Assembly (NCBI RefSeq): GCF_001542915.1
Contig: NZ_LNNH01000010.1
Coordinates: 367,039 to 431,038 of the forward strand
Direction of reading: 5' to 3'
Source of the DNA: Peribacillus simplex
Lineage (GTDB): Bacteria; Bacillota; Bacilli; Bacillales; DSM-1321
DNA length: 64,000 nucleotides
In this document: positions 23,401 through 31,560 of the stretch, one piece after another
How the letters are laid out: every line of letters begins with the position of its first letter
How positions within the stretch are numbered: the stretch's first letter is position 1
The notes under the pieces: generated by a model
The model's input: only the letters and a program-made list of their open reading frames with translations
What the model was told of the DNA's origin: nothing
Database searches by the model: none
Made by a program: the position numbers and the translations under genes

Positions 23401-24949
23401 TTTGATCAATGGTGTAATCAATATGTAAGAAGGGAATGCCAAAGATTCGCATTTTATGTTGTGCTGTGAGCACGCCTGCCATTGTTTCATTAATTACAAA
23501 GTGTTCGGATAATGGAAGCTTGAGAAGCGCTTTGCCCGCTGCTAAATAAATACCGGCGTCACTTTCTCCCTCGCTCGAAAGAATGAGAGAGCCTTCGATA
23601 GCTTCAAGCTGTAAAATGCCAATCATCGACGAATAGGGAAGCGGAAGTGCAATATTCATATACGTCCTGCCCTTCGTTTCGTGCTGAGAATAAATGGCCA
23701 CAAATACGGTATTCCCCTTCACCTGGCGAATCCATGCGCGTGGGTTTTCCCTCCCATCGAGCGTTTGATCAACAGTGCTTATTTGATAGGTCATTTCAGT
23801 TCGGTTACTTGATATGGGCAAGTTCAATTGCTGTAGTTTTGTACTTATCAATTTATAGCACACCGCAAACGGTTTAAACCAAGTTGCCCATTTTACAGAC
23901 GCAAATAACCGATACTTATCTGTGTTCTCATAAAAATGGACGATTGTTTTTGGTAAAGTTTTTATATCAACAAACTCACTTAGATCATCCACTAGACCCG
24001 GGTGTGGCTTGCCTGCTCCTTTTAACGCACCTCGAATTTGGCTCACTGGGAAATTCCAGACATCCTGTTTCGTTTTAGGAGGCACAAGCACCCAGCCGAG
24101 TACGCCTAACATGCCAAAAATTAAACAGTTAAACAAGCCATGGAATTTTAGCATGAAATCAATACTAACCAGCCAAATTCCAAATGAATTATATGTCGCA
24201 TAAAGCAATGAAAATAAGATTGTGATGCCTAGTGCACTGAACGATAGCCGTATCAATATCGCCTGCAAGTGTGAAAGGAAACGTGTTTCGTATGCCAGGA
24301 CGATTAATGTGTAAATGGCAAATATGTATAGCAACACAGAGATGATTTCCAGTAACGGCGATAATGAAATGCCAATGGCGACCAGTATGGGACCTGCTAA
24401 AATAATCGGCACAATTACACGATACCAGGTTGACTCGTGTAAGCGTCCAAAAAACCCAAGAGATATGGGCAATAAAAAGGCAGAGTAATGAAAATGAATA
24501 GCTGTTAACCACGTGATCAGTGGACTGAAACCTGTATCCATTCCCGTCATATAAGCAAAGAACCATAGTCCGCCTACAAATAAATACATCATCCCAATAT
24601 CAATGGATATTTCTGCCCAATTTGTAAAACCACGCTGAAAAAAACGCTTTAGGCCATTACACGCCACAAAAAAGGTAAACGTCATATAAATGAAGGCGAG
24701 TACCATCTGTCCTGTGCTTGATGGGACGACTTGCAGTAAAAAAATGGAGAGCATGGCCATCCAATTGAACATAATATATTTCCTCTTTGTTTCTAATAGC
24801 AGCTGGAGCATAAGTGGCACGAAAATTAACTGGGCAGCTGTCAGCATTAACAAATACGATTCAGATGCCAACATGCTGCTTGCTATGAAAAAGAAAACAC
24901 CTGCAATGGTGATTGGACTAAAGAGCCTGCATCTTAAATTCGCCTGCAT
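23396..24949 (-). CDS. yndJ: YndJ-like membrane protein
   Basis: The protein has 517 residues. About nine to ten hydrophobic helices fill the first 300 residues (for example LLMLTAAQLIFVPLMLQLLL, LITWLTAIHFHYSAFLLPIS). A soluble C-terminal domain of about 200 residues follows. Length, layout and the YndG-YndH neighbours match the YndJ family of Bacillus. The start overlaps the end of the DUF4166 gene by 32 bases, implying coupled translation. Function unknown. Confidence 0.8.
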   Translation of the reverse strand: MQANLRCRLFSPITIAGVFFFIASSMLASESYLLMLTAAQLIFVPLMLQLLLETKRKYIMFNWMAMLSIFLLQVVPSSTGQMVLAFIYMTFTFFVACNGLKRFFQRGFTNWAEISIDIGMMYLFVGGLWFFAYMTGMDTGFSPLITWLTAIHFHYSAFLLPISLGFFGRLHESTWYRVIVPIILAGPILVAIGISLSPLLEIISVLLYIFAIYTLIVLAYETRFLSHLQAILIRLSFSALGITILFSLLYATYNSFGIWLVSIDFMLKFHGLFNCLIFGMLGVLGWVLVPPKTKQDVWNFPVSQIRGALKGAGKPHPGLVDDLSEFVDIKTLPKTIVHFYENTDKYRLFASVKWATWFKPFAVCYKLISTKLQQLNLPISSNRTEMTYQISTVDQTLDGRENPRAWIRQVKGNTVFVAIYSQHETKGRTYMNIALPLPYSSMIGILQLEAIEGSLILSSEGESDAGIYLAAGKALLKLPLSEHFVINETMAGVLTAQHKMRIFGIPFLHIDYTIDQK

Positions 24950-25529
24950 AAGCCATCAACCTTCCTACGATTCGGTTTCTTATATCGACTTGAATCGTAA
25001 ATACTTCTCGGACATCATCGTACCCTTCCTCAACGGTCACAACTCCTTCCAATAACCGAGGAATTGGAAGCTCCAGGTTACCTATAACGATACGTTGAGG
25101 ACCAGAGTGAATGTGAATGCGCCCTTCAGGTGTAACCGCAAATGTTAAATCCGAATAAAATAAGCTTGGCTCCCCTAAATAATCCTTTACAACTCCACGT
25201 TTCGTATCGACCGTCATAAACGCATTAAAATGCCGAGTGATCTCTTCAAAATAAAAAGTACGCTCCCAATGTATTTGTGCCTCACCTGTCGGCAATGATC
25301 TACAGGTATTTTTGATGGAAAACGGCACATCCTTCCCATTTTCGGGAAAAAGAAATTTCCAGCGTGCTGCTAATTTCAAAAAAGGTTTTAGCCAGCCTGC
25401 CCCCGTTTCAATCTTTGACATCGTTCCGACCCCATTGAACGGTTTACCAATTGGCAGGGCATAACGCTCTTGAAGCTTAGGATGAAGTCTTTGAAAATCC
25501 TCACCTAAGAGGTCTTGGTAGATTGTCAT
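24918..25529 (-). CDS. yndH: DUF4166 protein (YndH-like)
   Basis: The protein has 203 residues. It starts MTIYQDLLGEDFQRLHPKLQ, then RYALPIGKPFNGVGTM, WERTFYFEEITRHFNAFMTV and IPRLLEGVVTVEEGYDD, fitting DUF4166. It has no membrane segment. It overlaps the upstream YndG-like gene by ATGA and YndJ by 32 bases, so the three are translated as a block. Role unknown. Confidence 0.82.
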   Translation of the reverse strand: MTIYQDLLGEDFQRLHPKLQERYALPIGKPFNGVGTMSKIETGAGWLKPFLKLAARWKFLFPENGKDVPFSIKNTCRSLPTGEAQIHWERTFYFEEITRHFNAFMTVDTKRGVVKDYLGEPSLFYSDLTFAVTPEGRIHIHSGPQRIVIGNLELPIPRLLEGVVTVEEGYDDVREVFTIQVDIRNRIVGRLMAYAGEFKMQAL

Positions 25530-26443
25530 GATGATTCACCCTTTCGCGTCCGCCTGCAACTTGCTGCCGATGGCAAATCAGTTGCTAGTAAGAAGCTAAT
25601 GATGGAAAGGACCCACAGACTAGCATTAAATGTAAGAGGGGTAAACGGATGCGATGCTAATGAAGGATTAGCAATCAAGGCACTAATGGTTAGTAACGGA
25701 AAAATAATGATCTGCACAATAAGTAAGTGTCTTTTCTTACGATAAAGCAGCCAAACCACTGCAAATAAAATCTCGAGAACGCCTATTATTTCTACACCCT
25801 TCACAGCAGCAGTCCCATCCAAGGATGTTAAACTGGATAGCATCGATACTTCCTCAGGATGCTTGGCAATCATCTTCGGGATGAGCCCATGATAAAGCCA
25901 AATAAAGGCAAAAAGCATGGTAACTATAGCGTTAATAATGAAACGGACATATTGAGATCGTGGTGATTCCCCCTTTTCAATCCAGCGTCTTAGCACATCA
26001 AAGCTTAGAGCAGTTGCCCACCCCATGATTGGCCGAAAAAAGAAGTCTACAAGCCGTCCAAGCAAACCATAGCGTACATCATAATCATATTGGGTCAGAA
26101 ATGTGATTCCGTTATCTTTCGGTATATATTGCCAATATCCTTTCCCTTCACGAATTGGCGAAATTTTTTGATCGGTACCAAAGTGAAGAGAAGAAGTTTT
26201 TGAACCATCCTTCTTATTATGCGTACCGACACTTTTACCCCAGCCAGCGACTTTAACATAACGACCCAATTTCGTTTCATATAAAAAGGATTGCGGATCA
26301 TCTTCTGATTTTTTCGGTAAATAGGTAATAGAAGAAAAACGCAAATCCCATTGTTCATGTAGTTCAGGCTTTTGAGTCATCCGCCATACCTCGTCTACTG
26401 TTGCCTGAATTGGAATTTCCACATAGATTGGTTTATTTTTCAT
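25526..26443 (-). CDS. yndG: YndG-like SRPBCC plus DoxX-like membrane protein
   Basis: The protein has 305 residues. GGAGGTGAC precedes the ATG at 26443 (MKNKPIYVEIPIQATVDEVW). The first 150 residues look like an SRPBCC/START-type lipid-binding fold. The rest has four hydrophobic helices resembling DoxX-like proteins (YHGLIPKMIAKHPEEV motif). It is the first gene of the yndG-H-J unit. Function unknown; lipid handling is only an inference from the fold. Confidence 0.78.
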   Translation of the reverse strand: MKNKPIYVEIPIQATVDEVWRMTQKPELHEQWDLRFSSITYLPKKSEDDPQSFLYETKLGRYVKVAGWGKSVGTHNKKDGSKTSSLHFGTDQKISPIREGKGYWQYIPKDNGITFLTQYDYDVRYGLLGRLVDFFFRPIMGWATALSFDVLRRWIEKGESPRSQYVRFIINAIVTMLFAFIWLYHGLIPKMIAKHPEEVSMLSSLTSLDGTAAVKGVEIIGVLEILFAVVWLLYRKKRHLLIVQIIIFPLLTISALIANPSLASHPFTPLTFNASLWVLSIISFLLATDLPSAASCRRTRKGESS

Positions 26444-26539
26444 AAATGTCACCTCCATTAATAAAGTAACATAAGTTTCCATACAACATGGTAAAATTTA
26501 TGAAGTGTCTGTAAGAATTATCGCCCATAATTGCAGTTC

Positions 26540-26567
26540 AGCTAACCTGCCCAGTTAGTTATTAAGA
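26540..26567 (-). repeat. Dispersed repeat, left module only
   Basis: CTAACCTGCCCAGTTAGTTA. A separate hairpin GTATCACC/GGTGATAC follows at about 26626-26646. Confidence 0.6.
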
Positions 26568-26661
26568 AGTAAACAACTTTTTCCTAGCTGCACAGCTTGG
26601 TCCCTACCTGAATTGTCCCAACCTGTATCACCAGGTTGGTGATACCTCCTTTAACAGAACG

Positions 26662-26690
26662 TAAAAAGCCATTCCTGTACAGAATGGCTT
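26662..26690 (-). terminator. Terminator of the sda-like gene
   Basis: On the minus strand AAGCCATTC and GGAATGGCTT arms with a TTTT tail, 8 bases past the stop. Confidence 0.85.
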
Positions 26691-26697
26691 CAACGCA

Positions 26698-26871
26698 TCA
26701 CAGCTTTAGTTTAAATTTTTTTTGAAATAATTTATTATCATTCAAACCACGCCTACATATCTCGTTTTTAAGTAATTCCACAAAGTCTTTACTATCTTTA
26801 AGTTTGGTAGCCGCGAGGTAAGTTTCAATCAATAGTTCATCATCTAACCTATTTAAGCAATTTATTATCAT
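26698..26871 (-). CDS. sda: Sda-like sporulation histidine kinase inhibitor
   Basis: The product has 57 residues. The core reads LDDELLIETYLAATKLKDSK then DFVELLKNEICRRGL, which matches the helical hairpin of Sda (LSDELLIESYxxA...FIELIxxEIxRRSL). Sda binds KinA/KinB and blocks Spo0A phosphorylation when replication is disturbed. The tail (NDNKLFQKKFKLKL) is longer and more basic than usual. AAGGAG sits 3-4 bases before the ATG, a short spacing. No DnaA box of the TTATCCACA type was seen upstream. Confidence 0.82.
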   Translation of the reverse strand: MIINCLNRLDDELLIETYLAATKLKDSKDFVELLKNEICRRGLNDNKLFQKKFKLKL

Positions 26872-27204
26872 CCACTCCTTCTCACCTAAAATTGAACAGA
26901 CTCAATTAGAAAAGACTAGATAACAATAAAATTGTTATTTCATATACTATTATTCGATACTTTTCTTGAATATATTTACCACGTTCTTGTATCGAATTAA
27001 ACCTTTGGACCTAAAATTAGTATCATTTTCATAATTTTAAGATTATTCAAGTATTAATACCTATATATTATTCCTATTTGAGCCATAATGGAAGTAGAAA
27101 ATCTTGTTTTACCTAAAGAACCTGTAAAGTGATCATAACGTTATTTATTTTTAATCCAAATACGTAAAAGCCTTGCTACATTTTTTGTAGTAAGGCTCTT
27201 TAAA

Positions 27205-27243
27205 GTTGATTAATCGTTAATCAGTAACGCACCTGTTAGTTTA
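27205..27243 (-). repeat. Dispersed repeat, right module only
   Basis: AGTAACGCACCTGTTAGTTT. Confidence 0.6.
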
Positions 27244-27262
27244 AGTACAAACCTTAACAAAC

Positions 27263-27290
27263 ATGCTAACCTGCCACGTTAGCTTAACAA
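27263..27290 (-). repeat. Dispersed repeat, left module with compensated stem
   Basis: GCTAAC-CTGCCAC-GTTAGC: the outer pair is G-C instead of A-T, so pairing is kept. Confidence 0.65.
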
Positions 27291-27300
27291 TGAAAACTAA

Positions 27301-27483
27301 CTACAATACAAATATCATAGAAGCCATAACTAAAAATGGAAATAAAACAAGTAGCAATATTGATACTCCTGTCTTCCAATTATTTTTTAATTGAAGTAAT
27401 TCCTTCTTAGCCTTTTCCTTATTTTTAAGCCACCATATAATAATTCCAACCCAATAAATTGCTAAAAATATATAAATATCCAT
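27301..27483 (-). CDS. Small two-helix membrane protein (60 aa)
   Basis: GAGGTGATTTT precedes the ATG. Two helices (IYIFLAIYWVGIIIWWL and VSILLLVLFPFLVMASMIFV) are joined by a lysine-rich loop NKEKAKKELLQLKNNWKTG, giving a hairpin with the loop probably inside. No family was recognised. Confidence 0.65.
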   Translation of the reverse strand: MDIYIFLAIYWVGIIIWWLKNKEKAKKELLQLKNNWKTGVSILLLVLFPFLVMASMIFVL

Positions 27484-27544
27484 AAAATCACCTCTTATAA
27501 CAATTTTCCGGAATCAATGTTTAACAATCATTCTTTCACAAATC

Positions 27545-27600
27545 TCACCCGTTAGTTCCATTAGAAAAAGGCTGCCTCAGCAACCTTACTTTAATCAATT
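27545..27600 (-). repeat. Dispersed repeat, partial
   Basis: CCCGTTAGTTCCATTAGAAA then GGCTGCCTCAGCAACC. It lies 3' of the YesK-like gene at 27607. Confidence 0.7.
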
Positions 27601-27606
27601 AAGTGG

Positions 27607-27882
27607 TCATTTCAATTTTCTTTTCTTATTTAAATCTGTCATTAATATTAAAACTAAGATTATCAGGCTTATTCCAAGTATAATTGCACCTACCATACTC
27701 ACTCCCATTCCTGCAAATCCCCCAATTAACATCAAACCAATAAGATGCGTTATGATACCTAAATTTACTAGAACCAAGGGAGAAATATATATCTGTCTTT
27801 TGTTCTTAATTACCCAAAACAAACAGATACTTATTAGTAAAATAGCTATAGGAAAATAGATAAATAGAACTGAAGTAAACAA
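27607..27882 (-). CDS. YesK-like small membrane protein, paralogue
   Basis: The protein has 91 residues, TTG start at 27882 six bases after GGGAGG. It has three hydrophobic segments; the central LMLIGGFAGMGVSMVGAIIL matches the paralogue at 11969. It ends with the basic tail LNKKRKLK. Function unknown. Confidence 0.7.
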   Translation of the reverse strand: MFTSVLFIYFPIAILLISICLFWVIKNKRQIYISPLVLVNLGIITHLIGLMLIGGFAGMGVSMVGAIILGISLIILVLILMTDLNKKRKLK

Positions 27883-27975
27883 GCTAATCCTCCCAACATT
27901 TTGATTTTTATCTTATTATATGTCTCCTTCAAAATCTCCTTGCTTATTTTAACATAAAATTACATTTCTTTATTT

Positions 27976-28044
27976 AAACTATACTGCCCCTTTAGTTCAT
28001 TAAGAAAAAGCTGCCCTAAGTCTGCTCCGTTTCAGCTAACGTTA
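27976..28044 (-). repeat. Triple-hairpin repeat, shortened
   Basis: AACTATACTGCCCCTTTAGT left, AGCTGCCCTAAGTCTGCT centre, CAGCTAACG right end running into the stop of the 29-aa ORF. Confidence 0.75.
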
Positions 28045-28131
28045 AATTGAATAAAAGCTTAAAATTCCAATTATCATAGCGATTATAAGAATTGATACTA
28101 AACCAATAAGTATTTTCATCCAAGTTTTCAT
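28042..28131 (-). CDS. Tiny membrane peptide (29 aa)
   Basis: AGGTGATT precedes the ATG at 28131. The product MKTWMKILIGLVSILIIAMI IGILSFYSI is almost wholly one hydrophobic helix with a short basic start. The repeat copy directly at its stop suggests it is a transcribed unit. Confidence 0.45.
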   Translation of the reverse strand: MKTWMKILIGLVSILIIAMIIGILSFYSI

Positions 28132-28160
28132 ATAATCACCTACTTGTTGAGTTTTGTGAT

Positions 28161-28187
28161 AAAAAAAAGACGGTTTTACCGTCTAAT
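28161..28187 (-). terminator. Terminator overlapping the stop of the 35-aa ORF
   Basis: AGACGG/CCGTCT stem on the minus strand followed by an eight-base T-run. The stop codon lies in the loop. Confidence 0.85.
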
Positions 28188-28283
28188 AGATTGCACTAGT
28201 TTTCTTAGTAAAAACAAAACTAATATTGCGAAAAGAGAAGATAGAATTAATCCTGGAATATTTATAGTAGTTAACAAATTCAC
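28176..28283 (-). CDS. 35-aa membrane peptide resembling the TatA transmembrane helix
   Basis: GTG at 28283 (or TTG at 28277) follows GGTGGT. The product is MNLLTTINIPGLILSSLFAI then LVLFLLRKLVQSIRR. The INIPGLIL start and following helix resemble TatA-type translocase subunits. The FGPxKLPE hinge and amphipathic helix of TatA are missing, so it is not a functional TatA of known type. A strong terminator overlaps the stop. Confidence 0.5.
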   Translation of the reverse strand: MNLLTTINIPGLILSSLFAILVLFLLRKLVQSIRR

Positions 28284-28371
28284 ACCACCAAATTATATAA
28301 TTAACTAAATTTTAGGTGTTATTACAAAAGTAGTCAATAATTAAGATTCGAATAAGCTACGCTTCTAGAAC

Positions 28372-28456
28372 TTACCCGCCCCTTTAGTTGAATAACAAAA
28401 AACTGCCTTAAAGACAGCTCTAATCTTCAGCTAACGCACCCGTTAGTTTAAGTACA
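28372..28456 (-). repeat. Triple-hairpin repeat, full copy
   Basis: AACTTACCCGCCCCTTTAGT left, AACTGCCTTAAAGACAGCT centre, CTAACGCACCCGTTAG right. Confidence 0.85.
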
Positions 28457-28541
28457 ATTCTTCACAAACTCATATTCTTCCACAAATCTGACCTGCAGCT
28501 TAACATGGAAAAGGCGATTTCTCAATTAATTTCTATTTGGA

Positions 28542-29027
28542 TTATTTACTTGAATGTGAGGAAAGACCCCGCCCTATAAGGTTTGCAGAAACAGTTTTTT
28601 TCCCTATTTCCCTTGCCCAAATTGATAATTGCCCTATATGATGAATTTCGTGAGCAATGGCATGTCGAATGATTTCACCCCAAGTATCCGTAACGATTCT
28701 TCCATTTGGCAAGGTATCGTAAAATAATTGATTTTCCATACTAGCATCCCAATTGTTCACAAAGTTTTCCACTTCTAAATGAAATTCGGCATCCAATTTT
28801 CGAACTTTGTTCAAGCTTTTATAACTATCGAAACTCTCCTGAAATTCAGTTTTACCTTGTAAGAGACGTATCCAGCTCCATTCGACTTCAACAATATGGA
28901 AAAGTGTATGCAATATACTGCGCATTCCACCCGTTCGGTTCCACAGAAGTTCTTCTTCACTTAACTCTTCACACCAACGATACCAATCTTCTCTTACCAT
29001 CCAGATATACCTAAAAAAAGTTTGCAA
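28542..29027 (-). CDS. DinB-family protein, TTG start
   Basis: The protein has 161 residues. GGGGAGGGG lies before the TTG at 29027 (MQTFFRYIWMVREDWYRWCE); the frame is open to 29087. Family features are LHTLFHIVEVEWSWIRLLQG and HAIAHEIHHIGQLSIWARE, which carry the DinB histidines. A related DinB protein lies at 20905. It is probably a metal-dependent enzyme; substrate unknown. Confidence 0.85.
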   Translation of the reverse strand: MQTFFRYIWMVREDWYRWCEELSEEELLWNRTGGMRSILHTLFHIVEVEWSWIRLLQGKTEFQESFDSYKSLNKVRKLDAEFHLEVENFVNNWDASMENQLFYDTLPNGRIVTDTWGEIIRHAIAHEIHHIGQLSIWAREIGKKTVSANLIGRGLSSHSSK

Positions 29028-29136
29028 AAATGCCCCTCCCCATTTAGAAAATAAATAGCTGTTAAAATAATATAAGATCAATACCAAACATTGTTAATTG
29101 TACTATTTCTACAAACATAGATTGAATTCCTTGTTC

Positions 29137-29218
29137 AACTAACCTGCCCCATAAGTGCATAAGAAAAAGCTATCTTAAAGACAGCTCTGATCTTCAGCTA
29201 ACGCACCCGTTAGTTCAT
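29137..29218 (-). repeat. Triple-hairpin repeat, full copy
   Basis: CAACTAACCTGCCCCATAAG left, AGCTATCTTAAAGACAGCT centre, CTAACGCACCCGTTAG right. It overlaps the 3' end of the gene at 29210. Confidence 0.85.
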
Positions 29219-30229
29219 TAAGCAGGTCATTATAGTATCACCAAATTCTCGGACATCAGCTAGGTAATCAAATCCATTAGGAGAACCAAAACTATTAAAC
29301 GCACGCACTGCAACAAGATTATGTTGAGGTATAACCAAAAGAGTTACTCCAGTATAGCCCAATATTTGATAGGAACCTCTAGATACAAGCTCCCCAATTT
29401 CTGATTTTCTTGCAGGTAAATCTTTTACGAACCATAAGTAACCGTTTTGTGGGAGTTCCACATCTAATGAATTGGGACTTTGAACGGTTGTAGCCATATC
29501 TATAATTTTACTTGGTACAATTTGTTCCCTATTTACATATCCCTGTTTAAGATGAAAGTATCCCCATTTAGCCAAATCCCTTGGTGATACATACATATTC
29601 CCCTTATCGCCGTCGACACTTCTACTTGTAGTCCAACTTGTATCATTAGGTTTTCGTATTACATCAACAAGTTTTTCATTAATTTCCCCGTACCATCCTG
29701 TCTCCGTTAAATTTAGTGGTTTAAGTACGTTGTTAGTTAAAATCTCAGCTACCGATTTCCCAGTAGTATTTTTAACTATTTGCGTCAGAATGTCGATTCC
29801 AATACCTCGATATGCCCAATTCTCACCAGAAGGAAATTCTCGATATATCTCTCCGTTAGTACTCGTTATACCATGCGTATGTGTTAGTAAGTGTCTTATA
29901 GTAGTCGAATTAGGTATTGGCATACTATTTGGTGGAAGATATTTTTCTATTAAATCATCTATCGAGTCTACGTATCCTTTATAAACCGCATAGGCTACTG
30001 CAAAGCCTATATAACTTTTTCTAACTGATGCAACATGAAATTGTGTATCTTCTTGGATCTGCCTCGAATTAGGACCCTTAGAATGTTTACCCCAATATTC
30101 CTCTATAACAATATTATCGTTATGAATTATAAAAACAGATGCACCTGAACAATCAACTAATTCAGATGTCTTTCTAACATTTGATACAACTGAATCAAAC
30201 TGTGTGTTTATCTTTTTATTCATTATCAT
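29210..30229 (-). CDS. Serine hydrolase of the beta-lactamase (class C-like) family
   Basis: The protein has 339 residues with no signal peptide, so it is probably cytoplasmic. The SxxK nucleophile motif is S68-V-R-K71 in HVASVRKSYIGFA. The usual HLLTHTHGI segment, GENWAYRGIGIDILTQIV (Tyr motif region) and LAKWGYFHLKQG follow. These fit esterase or D-amino-peptidase relatives of class C beta-lactamases. The substrate is unknown, and resistance cannot be claimed. Start at Met1 or Met3 after GAAAGA. Confidence 0.85.
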   Translation of the reverse strand: MIMNKKINTQFDSVVSNVRKTSELVDCSGASVFIIHNDNIVIEEYWGKHSKGPNSRQIQEDTQFHVASVRKSYIGFAVAYAVYKGYVDSIDDLIEKYLPPNSMPIPNSTTIRHLLTHTHGITSTNGEIYREFPSGENWAYRGIGIDILTQIVKNTTGKSVAEILTNNVLKPLNLTETGWYGEINEKLVDVIRKPNDTSWTTSRSVDGDKGNMYVSPRDLAKWGYFHLKQGYVNREQIVPSKIIDMATTVQSPNSLDVELPQNGYLWFVKDLPARKSEIGELVSRGSYQILGYTGVTLLVIPQHNLVAVRAFNSFGSPNGFDYLADVREFGDTIMTCLMN

Positions 30230-30273
30230 TCTTTCACTACTTTCTTTTATCCTATCTATAATCTGAAGGAAAG

Positions 30274-30324
30274 CACCGGTTAGTTCATTAAGAAAATCGG
30301 TTCTTATTAATGAACTAACCGGTG
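30274..30324. repeat. Long perfect hairpin built from repeat ends
   Basis: CACCGGTTAGTTCATTAA (30274-30291) and its exact complement (30307-30324) enclose a 15-base loop that can pair further (AAGAA/TTCTT). It carries GTTAGTTCATTAA, the usual end of the dispersed repeat, in both orientations. It lies between the hydrolase start and the 3' end of the kinase gene at 30344, and can act as its terminator. Confidence 0.8.
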
Positions 30325-30343
30325 GCTGAATAAGATTTTTTAT

Positions 30344-31339
30344 TTATTCTAAAAGACTTGACACTGAATCTGTGTACACTTCTACCCATTTAGAAAATGG
30401 AAGTTCGTTATCCCAAGTGACCTTATTCATTGCTTTTGCACAACCCCAATCTAAAACCCGTTGATGAAGCATATGTACTTTAATACGTTTTTTCAGATCA
30501 TCTTTTTCTTCTAATTCACGACAATACACATTGACTAAATGCTTTGCAATTTTACGGTCATTGTTATCTAAATAATATGTAATCATCTTAATTAGATCTG
30601 AAATAGGATCTGCAAAATAAGAATTTGTAAAATCAAATACGCCACTTATTTCCCATCCACTGTCCCCCATATATATCAAGAAGTTCCCAGGCTTAAAATC
30701 ACCCATTACAAAAGTTGGAGAGGAAAAATTATCAAATGCCTCTTTGGATTCAACCAATAAAGTTTCTACCCATTCAAAATCCTTTTCCGTTATTTCTGAA
30801 TATTTTTTTGCATCTTCCAACCAAAACTTTATTCTATTGAAAAGCCATTGAGTATAGTTATCCTTAAAGGGAATAATATCGAATTTTTTGGTATTAAGTT
30901 CACCAAATTCGTTCACTTTCCAAGTATGGAATGTATATAGAGTTTTAGCAATTAATTCAGCTATTTTATAACTTTCATCTAAATTCAGATTAGCTTTTAG
31001 ATGTTCGCCTTGAAGGCGAGGCATCAGCGAATAACTCCAACCAAAAATTTGTTCCGAATCATCAATGATATATGGTATTGGTACAGCTACATTTGTTCTT
31101 TTATGGAGATTCTCTACAAAGAACTTTTCCTCTACCAATTGACCAGGATAAAGGGGGTTTCCCTTAAAAACAAAATCTCCTTTCGTTGATGAAACGAACA
31201 TTGTTTGACCCATAGCTCCAATTTCTGTTATTTGGGATGAAATGAGTTTACCTAAATTAAATTTATCAAGCATTGACTGTAATTGACTATTATAAATTAT
31301 TCCTAATTTATTAGATGAAAAGATTATATCTGCAGTCAT
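30344..31339 (-). CDS. Aminoglycoside phosphotransferase-family (APH) kinase-like protein
   Basis: The protein has 331 residues. Signature segments are SLMPRLQGEHL, FVMGDFKPGNFLIY (catalytic loop) and GVFDFTNSYFADPISDL (metal-binding DF motif). In the catalytic loop the usual HGD is MGD, while the Asp and Asn are kept. This family includes antibiotic kinases, choline or homoserine kinases and fructosamine kinases, so the substrate is open. It is not evidence of resistance by itself. Confidence 0.82.
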   Translation of the reverse strand: MTADIIFSSNKLGIIYNSQLQSMLDKFNLGKLISSQITEIGAMGQTMFVSSTKGDFVFKGNPLYPGQLVEEKFFVENLHKRTNVAVPIPYIIDDSEQIFGWSYSLMPRLQGEHLKANLNLDESYKIAELIAKTLYTFHTWKVNEFGELNTKKFDIIPFKDNYTQWLFNRIKFWLEDAKKYSEITEKDFEWVETLLVESKEAFDNFSSPTFVMGDFKPGNFLIYMGDSGWEISGVFDFTNSYFADPISDLIKMITYYLDNNDRKIAKHLVNVYCRELEEKDDLKKRIKVHMLHQRVLDWGCAKAMNKVTWDNELPFSKWVEVYTDSVSSLLE

Positions 31340-31426
31340 ATTAGATTCCCCAAGTCCTCTCTATATTTTTAAATTAACTTCAATATAATAATCACTTCTT
31401 TAACCATTTAAAATTTCCTGCTTATT

Positions 31427-31499
31427 CCACAATATGGCCCAATTGTCGAATAAAGATCAAACAGCGCTCTTGAACTAATCTGCCCGGTTAGTTGATTAA
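31427..31499 (-). repeat. Extended repeat: TGGCCCAATTG flank plus left module
   Basis: ATGGCCCAATTGTCGAATAA flank then AACTAATCTGCCCGGTTAGT. It is the counterpart of 22141. Confidence 0.75.
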
Positions 31500-31560
31500 G
31501 GATGATTTAGAATCATGGCATGATAAAGGGTCGTTGAGAATTACACAATTGAATATCACA

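Larger units (their letters stand above)
26872..27300. other. AT-rich gap upstream of sda
   Basis: It holds a TAACAAT/ATTGTTA palindrome near 26927-26945, a hairpin at 27167-27201 (AAAGCCTTGCTACA pairing with TGTAGTAAGGCTCTTT) and two repeat modules. A 14-codon frame (MEVENLVLPKEPVK, about 27088) could be a gene remnant. No convincing CDS was found. Confidence 0.4.

Noticed and set aside
29210-31339. Antibiotic-resistance island (beta-lactamase-fold hydrolase plus APH-like kinase)
   Set aside because: Both families are broad and neither protein has features diagnostic of resistance. No mobile resistance context is present.
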